A stretch of DNA of 56,964 nucleotides from positions 1 through 56,964 of the forward strand of contig JAXGTD010000010.1 in the NCBI GenBank assembly GCA_040775095.1. The letters are read 5' to 3'. Shown here one piece after another: positions 1 through 7,254 of the stretch; positions within the stretch are counted from its first letter, which is position 1, and every line of letters starts with the position of its first letter. The notes beneath the pieces are model-generated. The model did no database searches and was not told where the DNA came from. It worked only from the letters and a program-made list of their open reading frames with translations. The position numbers and the translations under genes are program-made. The DNA comes from JAXGTD01 sp040775095 (GTDB lineage: Bacteria; Pseudomonadota; Gammaproteobacteria; Chromatiales; Chromatiaceae).

Positions 1-225
1 CGCCGGAACTTCTTCGATAACAGATAGACGCAAGCTTGCCGCGCGTGGGTCTCCACGCGAAACCTCTTCCTCGACTAAAGCCGATACGTACACCTCGTAA
101 TTGGCTCTCCGTTCCTCCCACCATTCAGAGGTGATCGTTTGCCGGGCAGCGGTGACCAGGTCCCGGCTAGGGCGGGAGGCAACGTAACTGATCACGGAGG
201 ATTCGATGTATACAGTTGCGGTCAT
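1..225 (-). CDS. VapC-family PIN-domain toxin (3' part beyond the window)
   Basis: Minus-strand reading frame that starts at an ATG at 225 and runs off the left edge (75 codons seen). The N-terminus reads MTATVYIESSVISY, the first strand of a PIN domain with an acidic residue (Glu8) where PIN nucleases place their first metal ligand, followed by a RPSRDL segment and a TSEWWEERR segment typical of one VapC-like subfamily. Such proteins are RNases of type II toxin-antitoxin modules. It lies just downstream of an attC site, so it is probably the second cassette of an integron array. Only 34 bases separate the cassette start from this ATG, so any antitoxin must follow the toxin, outside the window. 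Family assignment is by resemblance; the C-terminal acidic residues cannot be seen. Confidence 0.65.
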   Translation of the reverse strand, partial: MTATVYIESSVISYVASRPSRDLVTAARQTITSEWWEERRANYEVYVSALVEEEVSRGDPRAASLRLSVIEEVPA

Positions 226-259
226 GATTAGCATGCTGTCGTGCCGGTTTGGCAGCTAA
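1..259 (-). mobile_element. second integron cassette (partial)
   Basis: On the minus strand the cassette begins at 259 with TTAGCT, directly after the G at 260 that closes the preceding attC site, which is the usual integrase cleavage point (G^TTRRRY-like). It carries the VapC-like gene. If this is a real cassette, its own attC, left of the window, should have a 7-base inverse core resembling AGCTAAC. Confidence 0.6.
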
Positions 260-340
260 CGCGTTGTTAAGGGGCGCTTCGCCGCATCGCGGCGGAGCGT
301 CCCAGTGAGCGAAGCGAACGACTTGAACAAATTGTTAGAG
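254..340 (-). other. attC recombination site of the sieB cassette
   Basis: An 87-base imperfect palindrome with integron attC architecture, read on the minus strand. The inverse core R'' is CTCTAAC (340-334), L'' is TTGTTCAAG (330-322), the central GC-rich stem-loop includes GCGGCG repeats, L' is CTTAACAA (271-264), and R' is GTTAGCT (260-254). L'' and L' pair except for one extra C at 325, the expected extrahelical base that orients attC folding. The stop codon TAA of the sieB gene lies inside R''. R'' is the exact complement of the GTTAGAG at the other end of the cassette (887-881), as it must be if the cassette circularised before insertion. Confidence 0.9.
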
Positions 341-886
341 GTTTTCATGTAAAAGCTCTGCCATTTCCTCCGGGGTAAATAGCAGATGGAGATTGACGTT
401 GAGATATTCCCACGCCCAAGGTTGGATATTGAATGCAATGCCATCTATTAAGTTTCCAACGTTTGCTGCTCTATAAATGATGTGATTATTGACGAGACCT
501 TGCACGACACCACTTCCTATGGGTAATTGCAATGTCTTGGTTTGAGTGCCTAGATAGGCTCTAAGAATGTCAGCCTCTTCGTTGGTGAGGTTGTGTAGAT
601 ATCGTTGAGACTTTGATAAATTACTTTTCCATTTAATTCTCGTTCGCACCCATTTGATTGCTGCAAACGTGGCGCTAGCCGTAACAAGCGAAAGAGACGA
701 GACAAAACCAAGCCCTATAAATGGTTTGTAGGTGTCTCTTATTTCAGTCAACCCGAACCTGACTATCAGATCTGTAGGAGAAAACAAAACTATACCGGTA
801 GCAATTGCGATGGCTACTAAATACTTTGGTGAAAGCTTGAGCCAGCTTAATGCCCCGCTAAAATCCATTCTTTTATTTATCTCTAA
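260..886 (-). mobile_element. integron gene cassette carrying sieB
   Basis: A 627-base unit bounded by two integrase cleavage points. It opens on the minus strand at 886 with TTAGAG and closes at 260 with the G of its attC site. It contains one gene that fills nearly all of it, with a start codon 18 bases inside the leading edge and the stop codon within attC, which is the compact layout of a mobile cassette. The unit is visibly AT-richer than the neighbouring chromosome, as expected for acquired cassette DNA. The match between the leading-edge GTTAGAG and the R'' box CTCTAAC fixes the boundaries to the base. Confidence 0.85.
335..868 (-). CDS. SieB-type superinfection exclusion protein
   Basis: A 177-residue protein that resembles the superinfection exclusion B family (small membrane proteins first known from lambdoid phages, where they block growth of superinfecting phage). 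It starts MDFSGALSWLKLSPKYL, has two likely membrane helices (about residues 16-34 and 49-71), a basic linker (about 72-92) and a soluble C-terminal region with LTNEEADILR and QPWAWEYLN segments that I associate with this family. It is the only gene of an integron cassette. The start codon at 868 lies 18 bases inside the cassette with an AAAAGA stretch upstream as a weak ribosome site, so expression may depend on a promoter upstream in the integron. Anti-phage activity is inferred from the family name only. Confidence 0.7.
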   Translation of the reverse strand: MDFSGALSWLKLSPKYLVAIAIATGIVLFSPTDLIVRFGLTEIRDTYKPFIGLGFVSSLSLVTASATFAAIKWVRTRIKWKSNLSKSQRYLHNLTNEEADILRAYLGTQTKTLQLPIGSGVVQGLVNNHIIYRAANVGNLIDGIAFNIQPWAWEYLNVNLHLLFTPEEMAELLHENL

Positions 887-893
887 CCATTAG

Positions 894-930
894 TATCAGG
901 CCACACCCGCCCTGATAAGTCGATATTAGC
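894..930. repeat. palindromic repeat copy 1 in the attI-like region
   Basis: TATCAGG (894-900) and CCTGATA (911-917) form an inverted repeat around a GC-rich 10-base centre, followed by AGTCGATATTAGC. The same arrangement recurs at 1017-1053. A third partial match (CCTGATAGATCG...GATAT) lies at about 1075-1096. Confidence 0.7.
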
Positions 931-1016
931 CGAGCTTTCGGGCAAGGTTACAAGGAAGTCGCCGGTCTGGGACTTATCAAAACTCCCACGCCAGGATATC
1001 CGCCTGATTCCCGTGT

Positions 1017-1053
1017 TTATCAGGCACAGTTGCCCTGATAAGCCAGATATCAG
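1017..1053. repeat. palindromic repeat copy 2 in the attI-like region
   Basis: TTATCAGG (1017-1024) and CCTGATAA (1034-1041) form 8-base perfect arms around a 9-base centre, followed by GCCAGATATCAGC. It matches copy 1 over about 37 bases, including the sequence 3' of the palindrome. Confidence 0.75.
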
Positions 1054-1099
1054 CGGTTACGCTTGGCAGCTTGACCTGATAGATCGATAGCGATATTCG

Positions 1100-1128
1100 A
1101 ATCTAGCACAGATCTCGAACGACGTGTA
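1100..1128 (-). promoter_or_regulatory. possible promoter toward the cassettes (Pc-like)
   Basis: On the minus strand there is an extended -10 element, TGCTAGATT (1108-1100), with a poor -35 match (TACACG, 1128-1123) at 17-base spacing. It points toward the cassettes and lies between the integrase remnant and the first cassette, where integron Pc promoters are found. The same TGCTAGATT occurs upstream of the pentapeptide-repeat gene at 51975-51983. This is a sequence-match prediction only. Confidence 0.35.
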
Positions 1129-1151
1129 CGCCCCTGTCGGGGCGTTATGGC

Positions 1152-1361
1152 ATGGCGGGGCACAGGCTGTTGGACGAGGTGCGCGGGGTGATGCGTCGGC
1201 TGCATGCGGCGCTGCACAGGGTACCGCGCCTCGGCGTCTGGGTCGCGCGGTTCGTGTGCGTCCACCGCATGCTGTCGCGGGAGCGGTCGCCTGCGGACGG
1301 GGTGGCGGGGAATGCTGGGCCCTCGGCGGCCCGGACGGCAATGCTCGGCGTCGGTGTTGCC
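1152..1361 (+). pseudogene. decayed 5' fragment of an integron integrase gene (intI)
   Basis: The plus-strand frame from ATG 1152 reads RLLDEVRGVMRRLH, then WVARFV.VH at the expected distance, which resembles the N-terminal SAM-like domain of IntI tyrosine recombinases (LLDQVR..IR.LHYS.RTE...WV.RFI.FH). The middle part (AALHRVPRLG) is scrambled relative to the family, consistent with frameshifts. A weak TAMLGV segment further on may correspond to the ALAALLFLY region. No catalytic R-H-R-Y core follows, because the region runs into the 3' end of the M42 peptidase gene on the other strand. Position and divergent orientation relative to the cassettes are exactly those of intI. The similarity is by eye and short, so confidence is moderate. 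Confidence 0.5.
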
Positions 1362-2471
1362 CTAGCCGGGCATGGTCGGAAACCCGGCGCGTGGACCCAT
1401 CTCGTAGCGGTCGCGCGCGTAGAGCGGGGGACTCTGCATGTAGATGGCGACGAGCTGCGCGATTGACTCGAGCGCGTCCTGGTGGATGCGCTCGTAGCCA
1501 TGGGAGGCGTCGATGCCAAAGGTGACCAGCGCGGTGCGCACGTCGTTGCCGGCCTCCAGCGCGGCGGCGCTGTCGGAGCGATAGTATTTGAAGATGTCGC
1601 GCTGGTGTGGGATCTGGAATTCCTGACAGATCTGGATGATCCGACGCGTGAGGTGGTAGTCGAACGGGCCGCCCATGTCGGCCATGCAGATGGTCGCGCC
1701 AAACTCGCTGGAATTCTGACCGGGCGCCGTCGTGCCGTTGTCGATGGTCAGCATCTCTGCCACGTCCTGATGCAGTGCCGCGGATGCGCCGGAGCCGATC
1801 TCCTCGGCAATGGTAAACAGCGGATGGCAGTCCACCGGCAGGAGCACGTCGTTGTCGCGGATCGCCTTGGTTGCCGCGAGCAACAGTGCCGCGCCGGCCT
1901 TGTCGTCGAGGTGGCGCGAGTTGATGTAGCCCGTGGCCGTGACCTCGGGGTTGGTGTCGATGGCCACAAAGTCGCCGACGTGCACGCCGAGCTTGAGCAG
2001 GTCGTGCAGATCGGAGACGCGCTCATCGACGCGAAATTCGACGTGGTCCCAACCGCCGGGCTGATTGTCGATCTCGGGACCGAAGGTGTGGCCCGACGCC
2101 TTCATGGGCAGGATGGTGCCACGGTGCTGCCCGATATCGGTGAACAGGGTGCAGCGGGCGCCCTCGGCGAAGCGGGCGTTCCAGTGCCCCACCGGGACCA
2201 GTTGCAGACGTCCGTTGGGCTTGAGCGACTTGACCATCGCACCGAGGGTGTCGATATGCGCAACGATGGCCTTGTTCGGCCGCGACAGCTCCCCCTTGAG
2301 CGTTGCGCGGATGGCGCCGCGGCGGGTCAGCTCAAACGGCACGCCGAGCCGTTCGAGCTCCTCGCACACCAAGTGGACGACCCGGTCGGTGTACCCCGAG
2401 GGGCTCGGCATGAACAGCAGCTTGAGCAATACGTCGAGCAGATACTCGGTATCGATGGCGATGGGCTTCAA
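1362..2471 (-). CDS. M42-family peptidase of the NAGGN osmoprotectant system
   Basis: A 369-residue M42 (co-catalytic metallo-aminopeptidase) protein of the type found with N-acetylglutaminylglutamine amide synthesis genes; its exact role there is unproven, but turnover of the dipeptide osmolyte or a precursor is plausible. Visible metal-site motifs are AHIDTLG (H72, D74), HLDDKAG (188-193) and AEEIGSG (E223/E224), and a late H (SHGYER) fits the last ligand. The start is a TTG at 2471 that overlaps the TGA stop of ngg by 4 bases, suggesting translational coupling; no ATG nearby gives a better start. It is the last gene of a three-gene operon, and its 3' end directly abuts the integron remnant. 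Confidence 0.88.
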   Translation of the reverse strand: MKPIAIDTEYLLDVLLKLLFMPSPSGYTDRVVHLVCEELERLGVPFELTRRGAIRATLKGELSRPNKAIVAHIDTLGAMVKSLKPNGRLQLVPVGHWNARFAEGARCTLFTDIGQHRGTILPMKASGHTFGPEIDNQPGGWDHVEFRVDERVSDLHDLLKLGVHVGDFVAIDTNPEVTATGYINSRHLDDKAGAALLLAATKAIRDNDVLLPVDCHPLFTIAEEIGSGASAALHQDVAEMLTIDNGTTAPGQNSSEFGATICMADMGGPFDYHLTRRIIQICQEFQIPHQRDIFKYYRSDSAAALEAGNDVRTALVTFGIDASHGYERIHQDALESIAQLVAIYMQSPPLYARDRYEMGPRAGFPTMPG

Positions 2472-4213
2472 ACGCGAATCTCCCGGCTCGCGGTCTGCGG
2501 AAAGAGCAGATCGACGAAGCGCTCGGCAGTGGGTTGCGGCTCGTGATTGGCCAGACCGGGCCGCTCATTTGCCTCGATGACGACATAATCCGAGCCTCGG
2601 ACATCGGGCACCAGAAAGTCAAGACCGGTCACGGGGATATCCAGCGCCCGCGCCCCCGCGCGCGCGGCCTCGGCGAGCACCGGACTGAGCTCCGCGGTGA
2701 CGTCATGAATGGTGCCACCGGTATGCAGGTTGGCGGTCTTGCGCACGATCAGGACCTCGCCATCGGGTAACACGTCCTCCAGACCATGGCCGGACTGGCG
2801 GACACAACGCTCGGTCTCATCGTCCATCGGGATCGCGCTCTCGCCGCCGGTGGCCGCGCGACGGCGACGGCTCTGGATCTGGATGAGCTCGCTGATCTTG
2901 TGCTGGCCGTTTCCGATCACCTGCGCCGGCCGGCGAATGGCCGCCGCGACCACCTCGAAGTCGATCACGACGATGCGCAGATCGTCGCCCACGCAGAACT
3001 GCTCGAGGATGACACTCTCGCAGATGCGCCGGGCCGCCTTGACCGCGCGCTCCATCTCGCTCGCATCCCGGATGTCCACGCTGATACCGGCGCCTTGCTC
3101 ACCGCGGGCCGGCTTGACGACGATGCGCCCATGCTTGGACAGGAAGGCGTCGGCCTGGTCCAGGGCCTCGAAGCGGATCTGGGCCGGCACCTGCAGCCCG
3201 GCCCGGTGCAGCAGGCGGCGGGTCACGGCCTTGTCGTCGCAGCGGCTCATCGCAACCGCGGTGGTCAGCTCGCTCAACGACTCGCGACAGACGATGCGCC
3301 GACCGCCGAGGGTCAGCGCGAAATACCCGGCATCGGCGTCGACGACCTCGATGCCGATGCCGCGCCGGCGCGCCTCGTTGACGATGATCGCCGCGTAAGG
3401 GTTCAGATCCGCCGCGGGCTGCCGGCCGATAAACAGGGGCTCGTTGTAGGCGTTCTTATTCTTCAACGCGAACGCCGGCACCCGCTCGAAGCCGAGCTTC
3501 TCATAGAGCCGGATCGCGTTGCGATTGTCGTGCATGACCGACAGGTCCAGGAACGCCCGCCCGCGAGCCTGGTAAAACTCCGCGACCTGTCGCACCAGCG
3601 TCTCGCCGATGCCCGGGTATGGGGCCTGGGCATCGACCGCGAGTGCCCAGAGGCTGGCGCCATTCTCGGGGTCGGCAAAGGCGTCGACGTGGTCGACCCC
3701 GTTGACTGCCCCCAGAACCGCACCATCCTGTTCATCGACCGCGACCCAGTAGTGCAGCGTGCGCGATGCGCGATGCTCCCAGATAAAGTCCGGGCTCGGC
3801 GGAACCATGCGTCGGGACGCGTACAACCGAAAGATCCCCTGGGCGTCCTCGCGGCTGTTGAGCAGCCGGATCTGAAAGCCCTTGGGTCGCCGATGCGAGT
3901 ACTGATAGCGCTCCAACCAGAGCCGGAAGGTATGGGACGGGTCAAGAAACAGGTCCTGCGGCGCATACGACAACACCACGTGAGGGTCGCGCAGGTAGAG
4001 CGCCACATCGCGCTTGCCGGGACGCTCCTGCTGCAGCGTCCGGGCCAGGTGCTCCGGGTCGTTGAAGGTCTGTCCAAACAGCAACCGCCCCCAGCCGCAG
4101 TCGACCACGGATTCCGCGATGTCGGCCCCGGGGCGCTGATTGTGCTCGAAACTGGTCAGCGACGGCGCTCGAGTGCGTTCGAGGCGGTGGCGGATTCGGT
4201 CTGTGATGCCCAT
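2468..4213 (-). CDS. ngg: N-acetylglutaminylglutamine synthetase
   Basis: A 581-residue two-domain enzyme: an N-terminal GNAT acetyltransferase domain (about residues 60-280, with VAVDEQDGAVLGAVNGVD and LYEKLGFERVPAF features) and a C-terminal ATP-grasp ligase (about 340-580, with KPARGEQGAGISV and a late VIEANERPGL metal/ATP segment). It acetylates glutamine and ligates a second glutamine, making the dipeptide precursor of the compatible solute NAGGN. The start at 4213 (MGITDRIRH) was chosen over in-frame starts further upstream because GGGAGA precedes it and the upstream residues are a shadow of asnO. It lies 22 bases after the asnO-type gene and overlaps the M42 gene by 4 bases. Confidence 0.93.
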   Translation of the reverse strand: MGITDRIRHRLERTRAPSLTSFEHNQRPGADIAESVVDCGWGRLLFGQTFNDPEHLARTLQQERPGKRDVALYLRDPHVVLSYAPQDLFLDPSHTFRLWLERYQYSHRRPKGFQIRLLNSREDAQGIFRLYASRRMVPPSPDFIWEHRASRTLHYWVAVDEQDGAVLGAVNGVDHVDAFADPENGASLWALAVDAQAPYPGIGETLVRQVAEFYQARGRAFLDLSVMHDNRNAIRLYEKLGFERVPAFALKNKNAYNEPLFIGRQPAADLNPYAAIIVNEARRRGIGIEVVDADAGYFALTLGGRRIVCRESLSELTTAVAMSRCDDKAVTRRLLHRAGLQVPAQIRFEALDQADAFLSKHGRIVVKPARGEQGAGISVDIRDASEMERAVKAARRICESVILEQFCVGDDLRIVVIDFEVVAAAIRRPAQVIGNGQHKISELIQIQSRRRRAATGGESAIPMDDETERCVRQSGHGLEDVLPDGEVLIVRKTANLHTGGTIHDVTAELSPVLAEAARAGARALDIPVTGLDFLVPDVRGSDYVVIEANERPGLANHEPQPTAERFVDLLFPQTASREIRV

Positions 4214-4235
4214 CGTTGGTTTCTCCCGATCTGAG

Positions 4236-6011
4236 TCAGATGCCCTGTTCCTGGAGCCACATCTCCAGCAGCGCCAACTGCCAGAGCTTCGAGCCGCGCA
4301 ACGGGGTGATGTGCTGGTCCGGCGCGGCCAGCAACTCATCCACGTATTCGCGTTGGAACAGTCTGCGCTCACGCGCACGCGAGGAGTGCAGCAAGTCGCG
4401 CACCAGGTCGAGCACCTCGCCGCGCAGGTACTTCAGCGCGGGCACCGGGAAATAGCCCTTCGGGCGATCGATGACGCCGCTTGGAATCACGCGCCGCCCC
4501 ACGGCCTTGAGCACGCACTTGCCGTCGTCACAGAGTTTGTATTGATCAGGAATGCGCGCGGCCAGCTCCACCAGCTCGTGATCCAGAAACGGGACACGCG
4601 CCTCGAGCCCCCAGGCCATGGTCATGTTGTCGACGCGCTTGACCGGATCGTCCACCAGCATAATCAGCTGGTCGATGCGCAGCGCCTTGTCCACCGGGGC
4701 CTCGGCACCCGGGCGGTCAAAATGGCCCCGGATGAAGGCGCGGCTGAAGTCCTCGCCGTGAAAGCGCGGGTGCACCGCGCGCAGGTACTCGGCGTGCTCG
4801 CGGTCGCAGAAGGCGCGCGCATAGTCCCCGACCGGATCGGTGCTGCCATTCATTGGCGGATACCAATGATAGCCCCCGAACACCTCGTCGGCCCCCTGCC
4901 CGCTCTGGACCACCTTGACGTGCTTGGCGACCTCCTGGGAGAGCAGATAGAAGCCGATCACGTCATGGCTGACCATCGGCTCGGCCATCGCGCGCACACA
5001 GCCCGGCAGGTTCGGCAGCAGCTTCGCCTTGGAGTCGACGTGAATCTTGTGGTGGCGGGTGCCATAGTGGTTGGCGATCAGATCCGAATACTGAAACTCG
5101 TCCCCGACCTCACTGCCCACGGTCTCGAAGCCCACGGAAAAGGTGTTCAGACCGGTCTGGCCCTGTTCGGCCAGCAGGCCGACGATCAGGCTCGAGTCGA
5201 GCCCACCGGATAGCAAGACCCCGACATCGACGTCGGCCACCAGACGCCGCTTGACCGCGCGGCGCAGGGACTCCAGCACCTTGTCCTGCCAGTCTTCGAA
5301 GCGCAGGCCCTTTTCATCGTCCGGGGTCACGAAGCGCGGCTCCCAGTAGACGCGCTCACGCGTCTTGCCGTCGGGCTCGATCACGCGGATCGTCGCCGGT
5401 GGCAGCTTGCGTACGCCGCGCAGGATGGTGTGCGGTGCGGGCACCACGGCGTGGAAATGCATGTAATGGTGCAGCGCGACCCCGTCGAGCTCGGTATCGA
5501 TCCCGCCACCGGCGAGCAGCGCCGGCAACGTGGAGGCGAAGCGCAGCCCGCCCGACACCTCGGCGAAATAGAGCGGTTTGATGCCGAGTCGATCGCGCAC
5601 CAGGGTCAACCGGCCGCTGTCGCGCTCGGCAACAGCAAACGCGAACATACCGTGGAAGCGCTCCACGCAGGCCTCACCCCAGGCGTGGAACGCCTTGAGC
5701 ACGACCTCGGTGTCGCCGTGGGAGAAGAAGGAGTAGCCCTTCTGCGACAGCTCCGCGCGCAGTTCCTTGTAGTTGTAGATGCAGCCGTTGAAGGCAACGG
5801 TGAGCCCCAACGCGCTGTCCACCATCGGCTGACTCGCGTGGGTGCTCAGATCGATGATGCTCAGGCGCCGATGCCCGAGCGCGATCGCTCCCTGCTGAAA
5901 CATCCCGCGCCCGTCCGGCCCGCGTGGGGCCATGCGCTCATTGACGGCACTCAGGGCACCGAGGTCAACGGGACGATCGTCAAAACGTATCTCACCACAA
6001 AATCCACACAT
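4236..6011 (-). CDS. asnO: N-acetylglutaminylglutamine amidotransferase (asparagine synthetase B-like)
   Basis: A 591-residue class II glutamine amidotransferase/asparagine-synthetase fold protein. The start at 6011 (MCGFCGEI) puts the catalytic Cys at position 2 and has GGAG upstream. The N-terminal glutaminase domain contains RGPDGRG, and the C-terminal synthetase domain contains the pyrophosphatase loop SGGLDSS. In NAGGN operons this enzyme amidates the terminal carboxylate of N-acetylglutaminylglutamine to give the neutral osmolyte. It is the first gene of the operon. About 400 bases of non-coding sequence upstream probably hold an osmotically controlled promoter, but I could not define one. 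Confidence 0.92.
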   Translation of the reverse strand: MCGFCGEIRFDDRPVDLGALSAVNERMAPRGPDGRGMFQQGAIALGHRRLSIIDLSTHASQPMVDSALGLTVAFNGCIYNYKELRAELSQKGYSFFSHGDTEVVLKAFHAWGEACVERFHGMFAFAVAERDSGRLTLVRDRLGIKPLYFAEVSGGLRFASTLPALLAGGGIDTELDGVALHHYMHFHAVVPAPHTILRGVRKLPPATIRVIEPDGKTRERVYWEPRFVTPDDEKGLRFEDWQDKVLESLRRAVKRRLVADVDVGVLLSGGLDSSLIVGLLAEQGQTGLNTFSVGFETVGSEVGDEFQYSDLIANHYGTRHHKIHVDSKAKLLPNLPGCVRAMAEPMVSHDVIGFYLLSQEVAKHVKVVQSGQGADEVFGGYHWYPPMNGSTDPVGDYARAFCDREHAEYLRAVHPRFHGEDFSRAFIRGHFDRPGAEAPVDKALRIDQLIMLVDDPVKRVDNMTMAWGLEARVPFLDHELVELAARIPDQYKLCDDGKCVLKAVGRRVIPSGVIDRPKGYFPVPALKYLRGEVLDLVRDLLHSSRARERRLFQREYVDELLAAPDQHITPLRGSKLWQLALLEMWLQEQGI

Positions 6012-6412
6012 CGGGGTTTCTCCGGGCTGGCAGAGGGGAAGTCGGGGTTGGGCGGGGGAAGAGGCGCGAGGCATCGCGACCATCTGGTGGCCCGGTCACG
6101 AGCGCGATCACGTGGGGCAAGTGGGCAAGTGTGCAAGCGGCGCCTGCCCCGTGAGCCAAAGCGGTGCTGAGTGGGCCCGCGGGCTTGGCATGTCGCCCCT
6201 CCGGTCAGGTCGGTCTGGCGAGCGTGGACGAATGCTCACGCCAGTTGCGGGCCGGTGCTCGCGCTCGCCGGAGTCCGCCGGGATTGGCTCCGAGAGCCAC
6301 ATCGTTGCGTCATCTTATCGAATACGGGGCGTCGCTTCCAGGCAACAGACCGGGCGGGGATGCTGCGGCGGGCGAGGGCCCGGGAGGACGCGCGATCCGC
6401 CCGGGCGCGCCA
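6012..6412. other. intergenic spacer upstream of the NAGGN operon
   Basis: A 401-base GC-rich stretch between the divergent-side start of the asnO-type gene and the 3' end of the carbonic-anhydrase-like gene. I see a short GGGCAAGT-type tandem repetition near 6115-6135 and no convincing gene, RNA or clean promoter. It must contain the promoter of the minus-strand NAGGN operon unless that is read through from further upstream. Confidence 0.5.
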
Positions 6413-7219
6413 TCAGGTCCCGCACAGCTGCCGAACCTGACGGCCCCGCAGGGCCTGAACGGGTCGAGCGTTGTTCCCCACGAGCCGCGCCAGACGCCGG
6501 ATATCGTCCGGCTTGACCTCGAGCGGGTTACGGAACACATACCAATGCACGCCCTCTCGGCACGGCGGGACAGTCAGGGAACCCTCGTAGGCGAAGTAGT
6601 CCTTGCGACCCGGCAGCAGGAACACCGGATTGAATCCGACGTTGCGCCCGTAGTACTGCTCACCGGGCAACTCGGGTGCGTTGTCCAGGACCCGCCGCAG
6701 CATCTGATTATGACGCGTGCCGGCGACAATGGGCACGGCGACGATCGCGATATCGCCCCGTTCGCTGGCGTGGACCAACTGCAGCTCGGCGTCCGGGACG
6801 CCGCCATCGATCCGATGCTCACCGGGGACATGAAAGCGCATCTCGACCAGCTCGTAGCTCAGCCCTTCGGCGACCAGATAGCTGCCCCGGTCATAGCCGA
6901 CACGCAACCCAGCCCCGTCATTGGCGATAAACAGCGAGCTACTGCGATAACGAAAGCGCAGCGGGTCGCAGGGCATCGAGATGCTCGCCGGACTGACGAT
7001 ATTCACCGGCGATTGCTGACTGCCCGTCGCGCAACCGGCATACTCCGGGGCAAGCTGTCCCCAATGTTCCGGGCCTTGATCGCCGCTGTAGGTCCAACGC
7101 GGGGTCTCGCTCCGCGGGCCCGGAGACAGGTCGCTCTGCCATGACGCCTCGACGCCACTCGCAACGAACAGCAAACTCACCACGGCGAGCACGCGGCGAT
7201 CGATCCATTGCGTAATCAT
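6413..7219 (-). CDS. alpha-carbonic-anhydrase-like exported protein with two zinc ligands missing
   Basis: A 268-residue protein with a signal peptide (MITQWIDRR then a hydrophobic stretch ending VEASW) and the alpha-carbonic anhydrase fold signatures: WTYSGDQGPEHWG, SQQSPVNI, PGEH, GSLTVPPC and NARPVQ. In active enzymes zinc is held by the two His of an FHFH segment and by the first His of an E.H.VH segment. Here these read MRFH and ELQLVH, so the first His is Arg and the third is Gln; the codons CGC and CAG confirm this. The Thr of LT.PPC is kept. The protein therefore probably does not hydrate CO2 and may be a binding protein like the catalytically inactive carbonic-anhydrase-related proteins of animals. 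The start at 7219 has AGAAGGTG upstream and gives a proper signal peptide. Confidence 0.85.
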   Translation of the reverse strand: MITQWIDRRVLAVVSLLFVASGVEASWQSDLSPGPRSETPRWTYSGDQGPEHWGQLAPEYAGCATGSQQSPVNIVSPASISMPCDPLRFRYRSSSLFIANDGAGLRVGYDRGSYLVAEGLSYELVEMRFHVPGEHRIDGGVPDAELQLVHASERGDIAIVAVPIVAGTRHNQMLRRVLDNAPELPGEQYYGRNVGFNPVFLLPGRKDYFAYEGSLTVPPCREGVHWYVFRNPLEVKPDDIRRLARLVGNNARPVQALRGRQVRQLCGT

Positions 7220-7254
7220 CTTCGTTGCACCTTCTCGCACGGTTGTACGGCTTG

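Larger units (their letters stand above)
887..1151. other. attI-like region of the integron
   Basis: This stretch lies between the insertion point of the first cassette (G at 887, minus-strand core GTTAGAG) and the start of the probable integrase remnant at 1152. No L'/L'' pair like that of an attC lies upstream of the core, so the junction looks like an attI rather than another attC. It is AT-richer than the flanking chromosome and has no convincing gene. It holds two copies of an imperfect palindrome and a minus-strand promoter-like sequence, listed separately. The attI call rests on position and the core site; integrase binding sites cannot be assigned from sequence alone. Confidence 0.55.

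Noticed and set aside
1124..1525. A 133-codon plus-strand frame overlapping the integrase remnant.
   Set aside because: It is in a different frame from the IntI-like segment, is Arg/Gly/Ala-rich and lacks any motif.
4140..5213. A 357-codon plus-strand frame opposite the asnO-type gene.
   Set aside because: Antisense shadow; the minus strand carries the full amidotransferase with its PP-loop motif.
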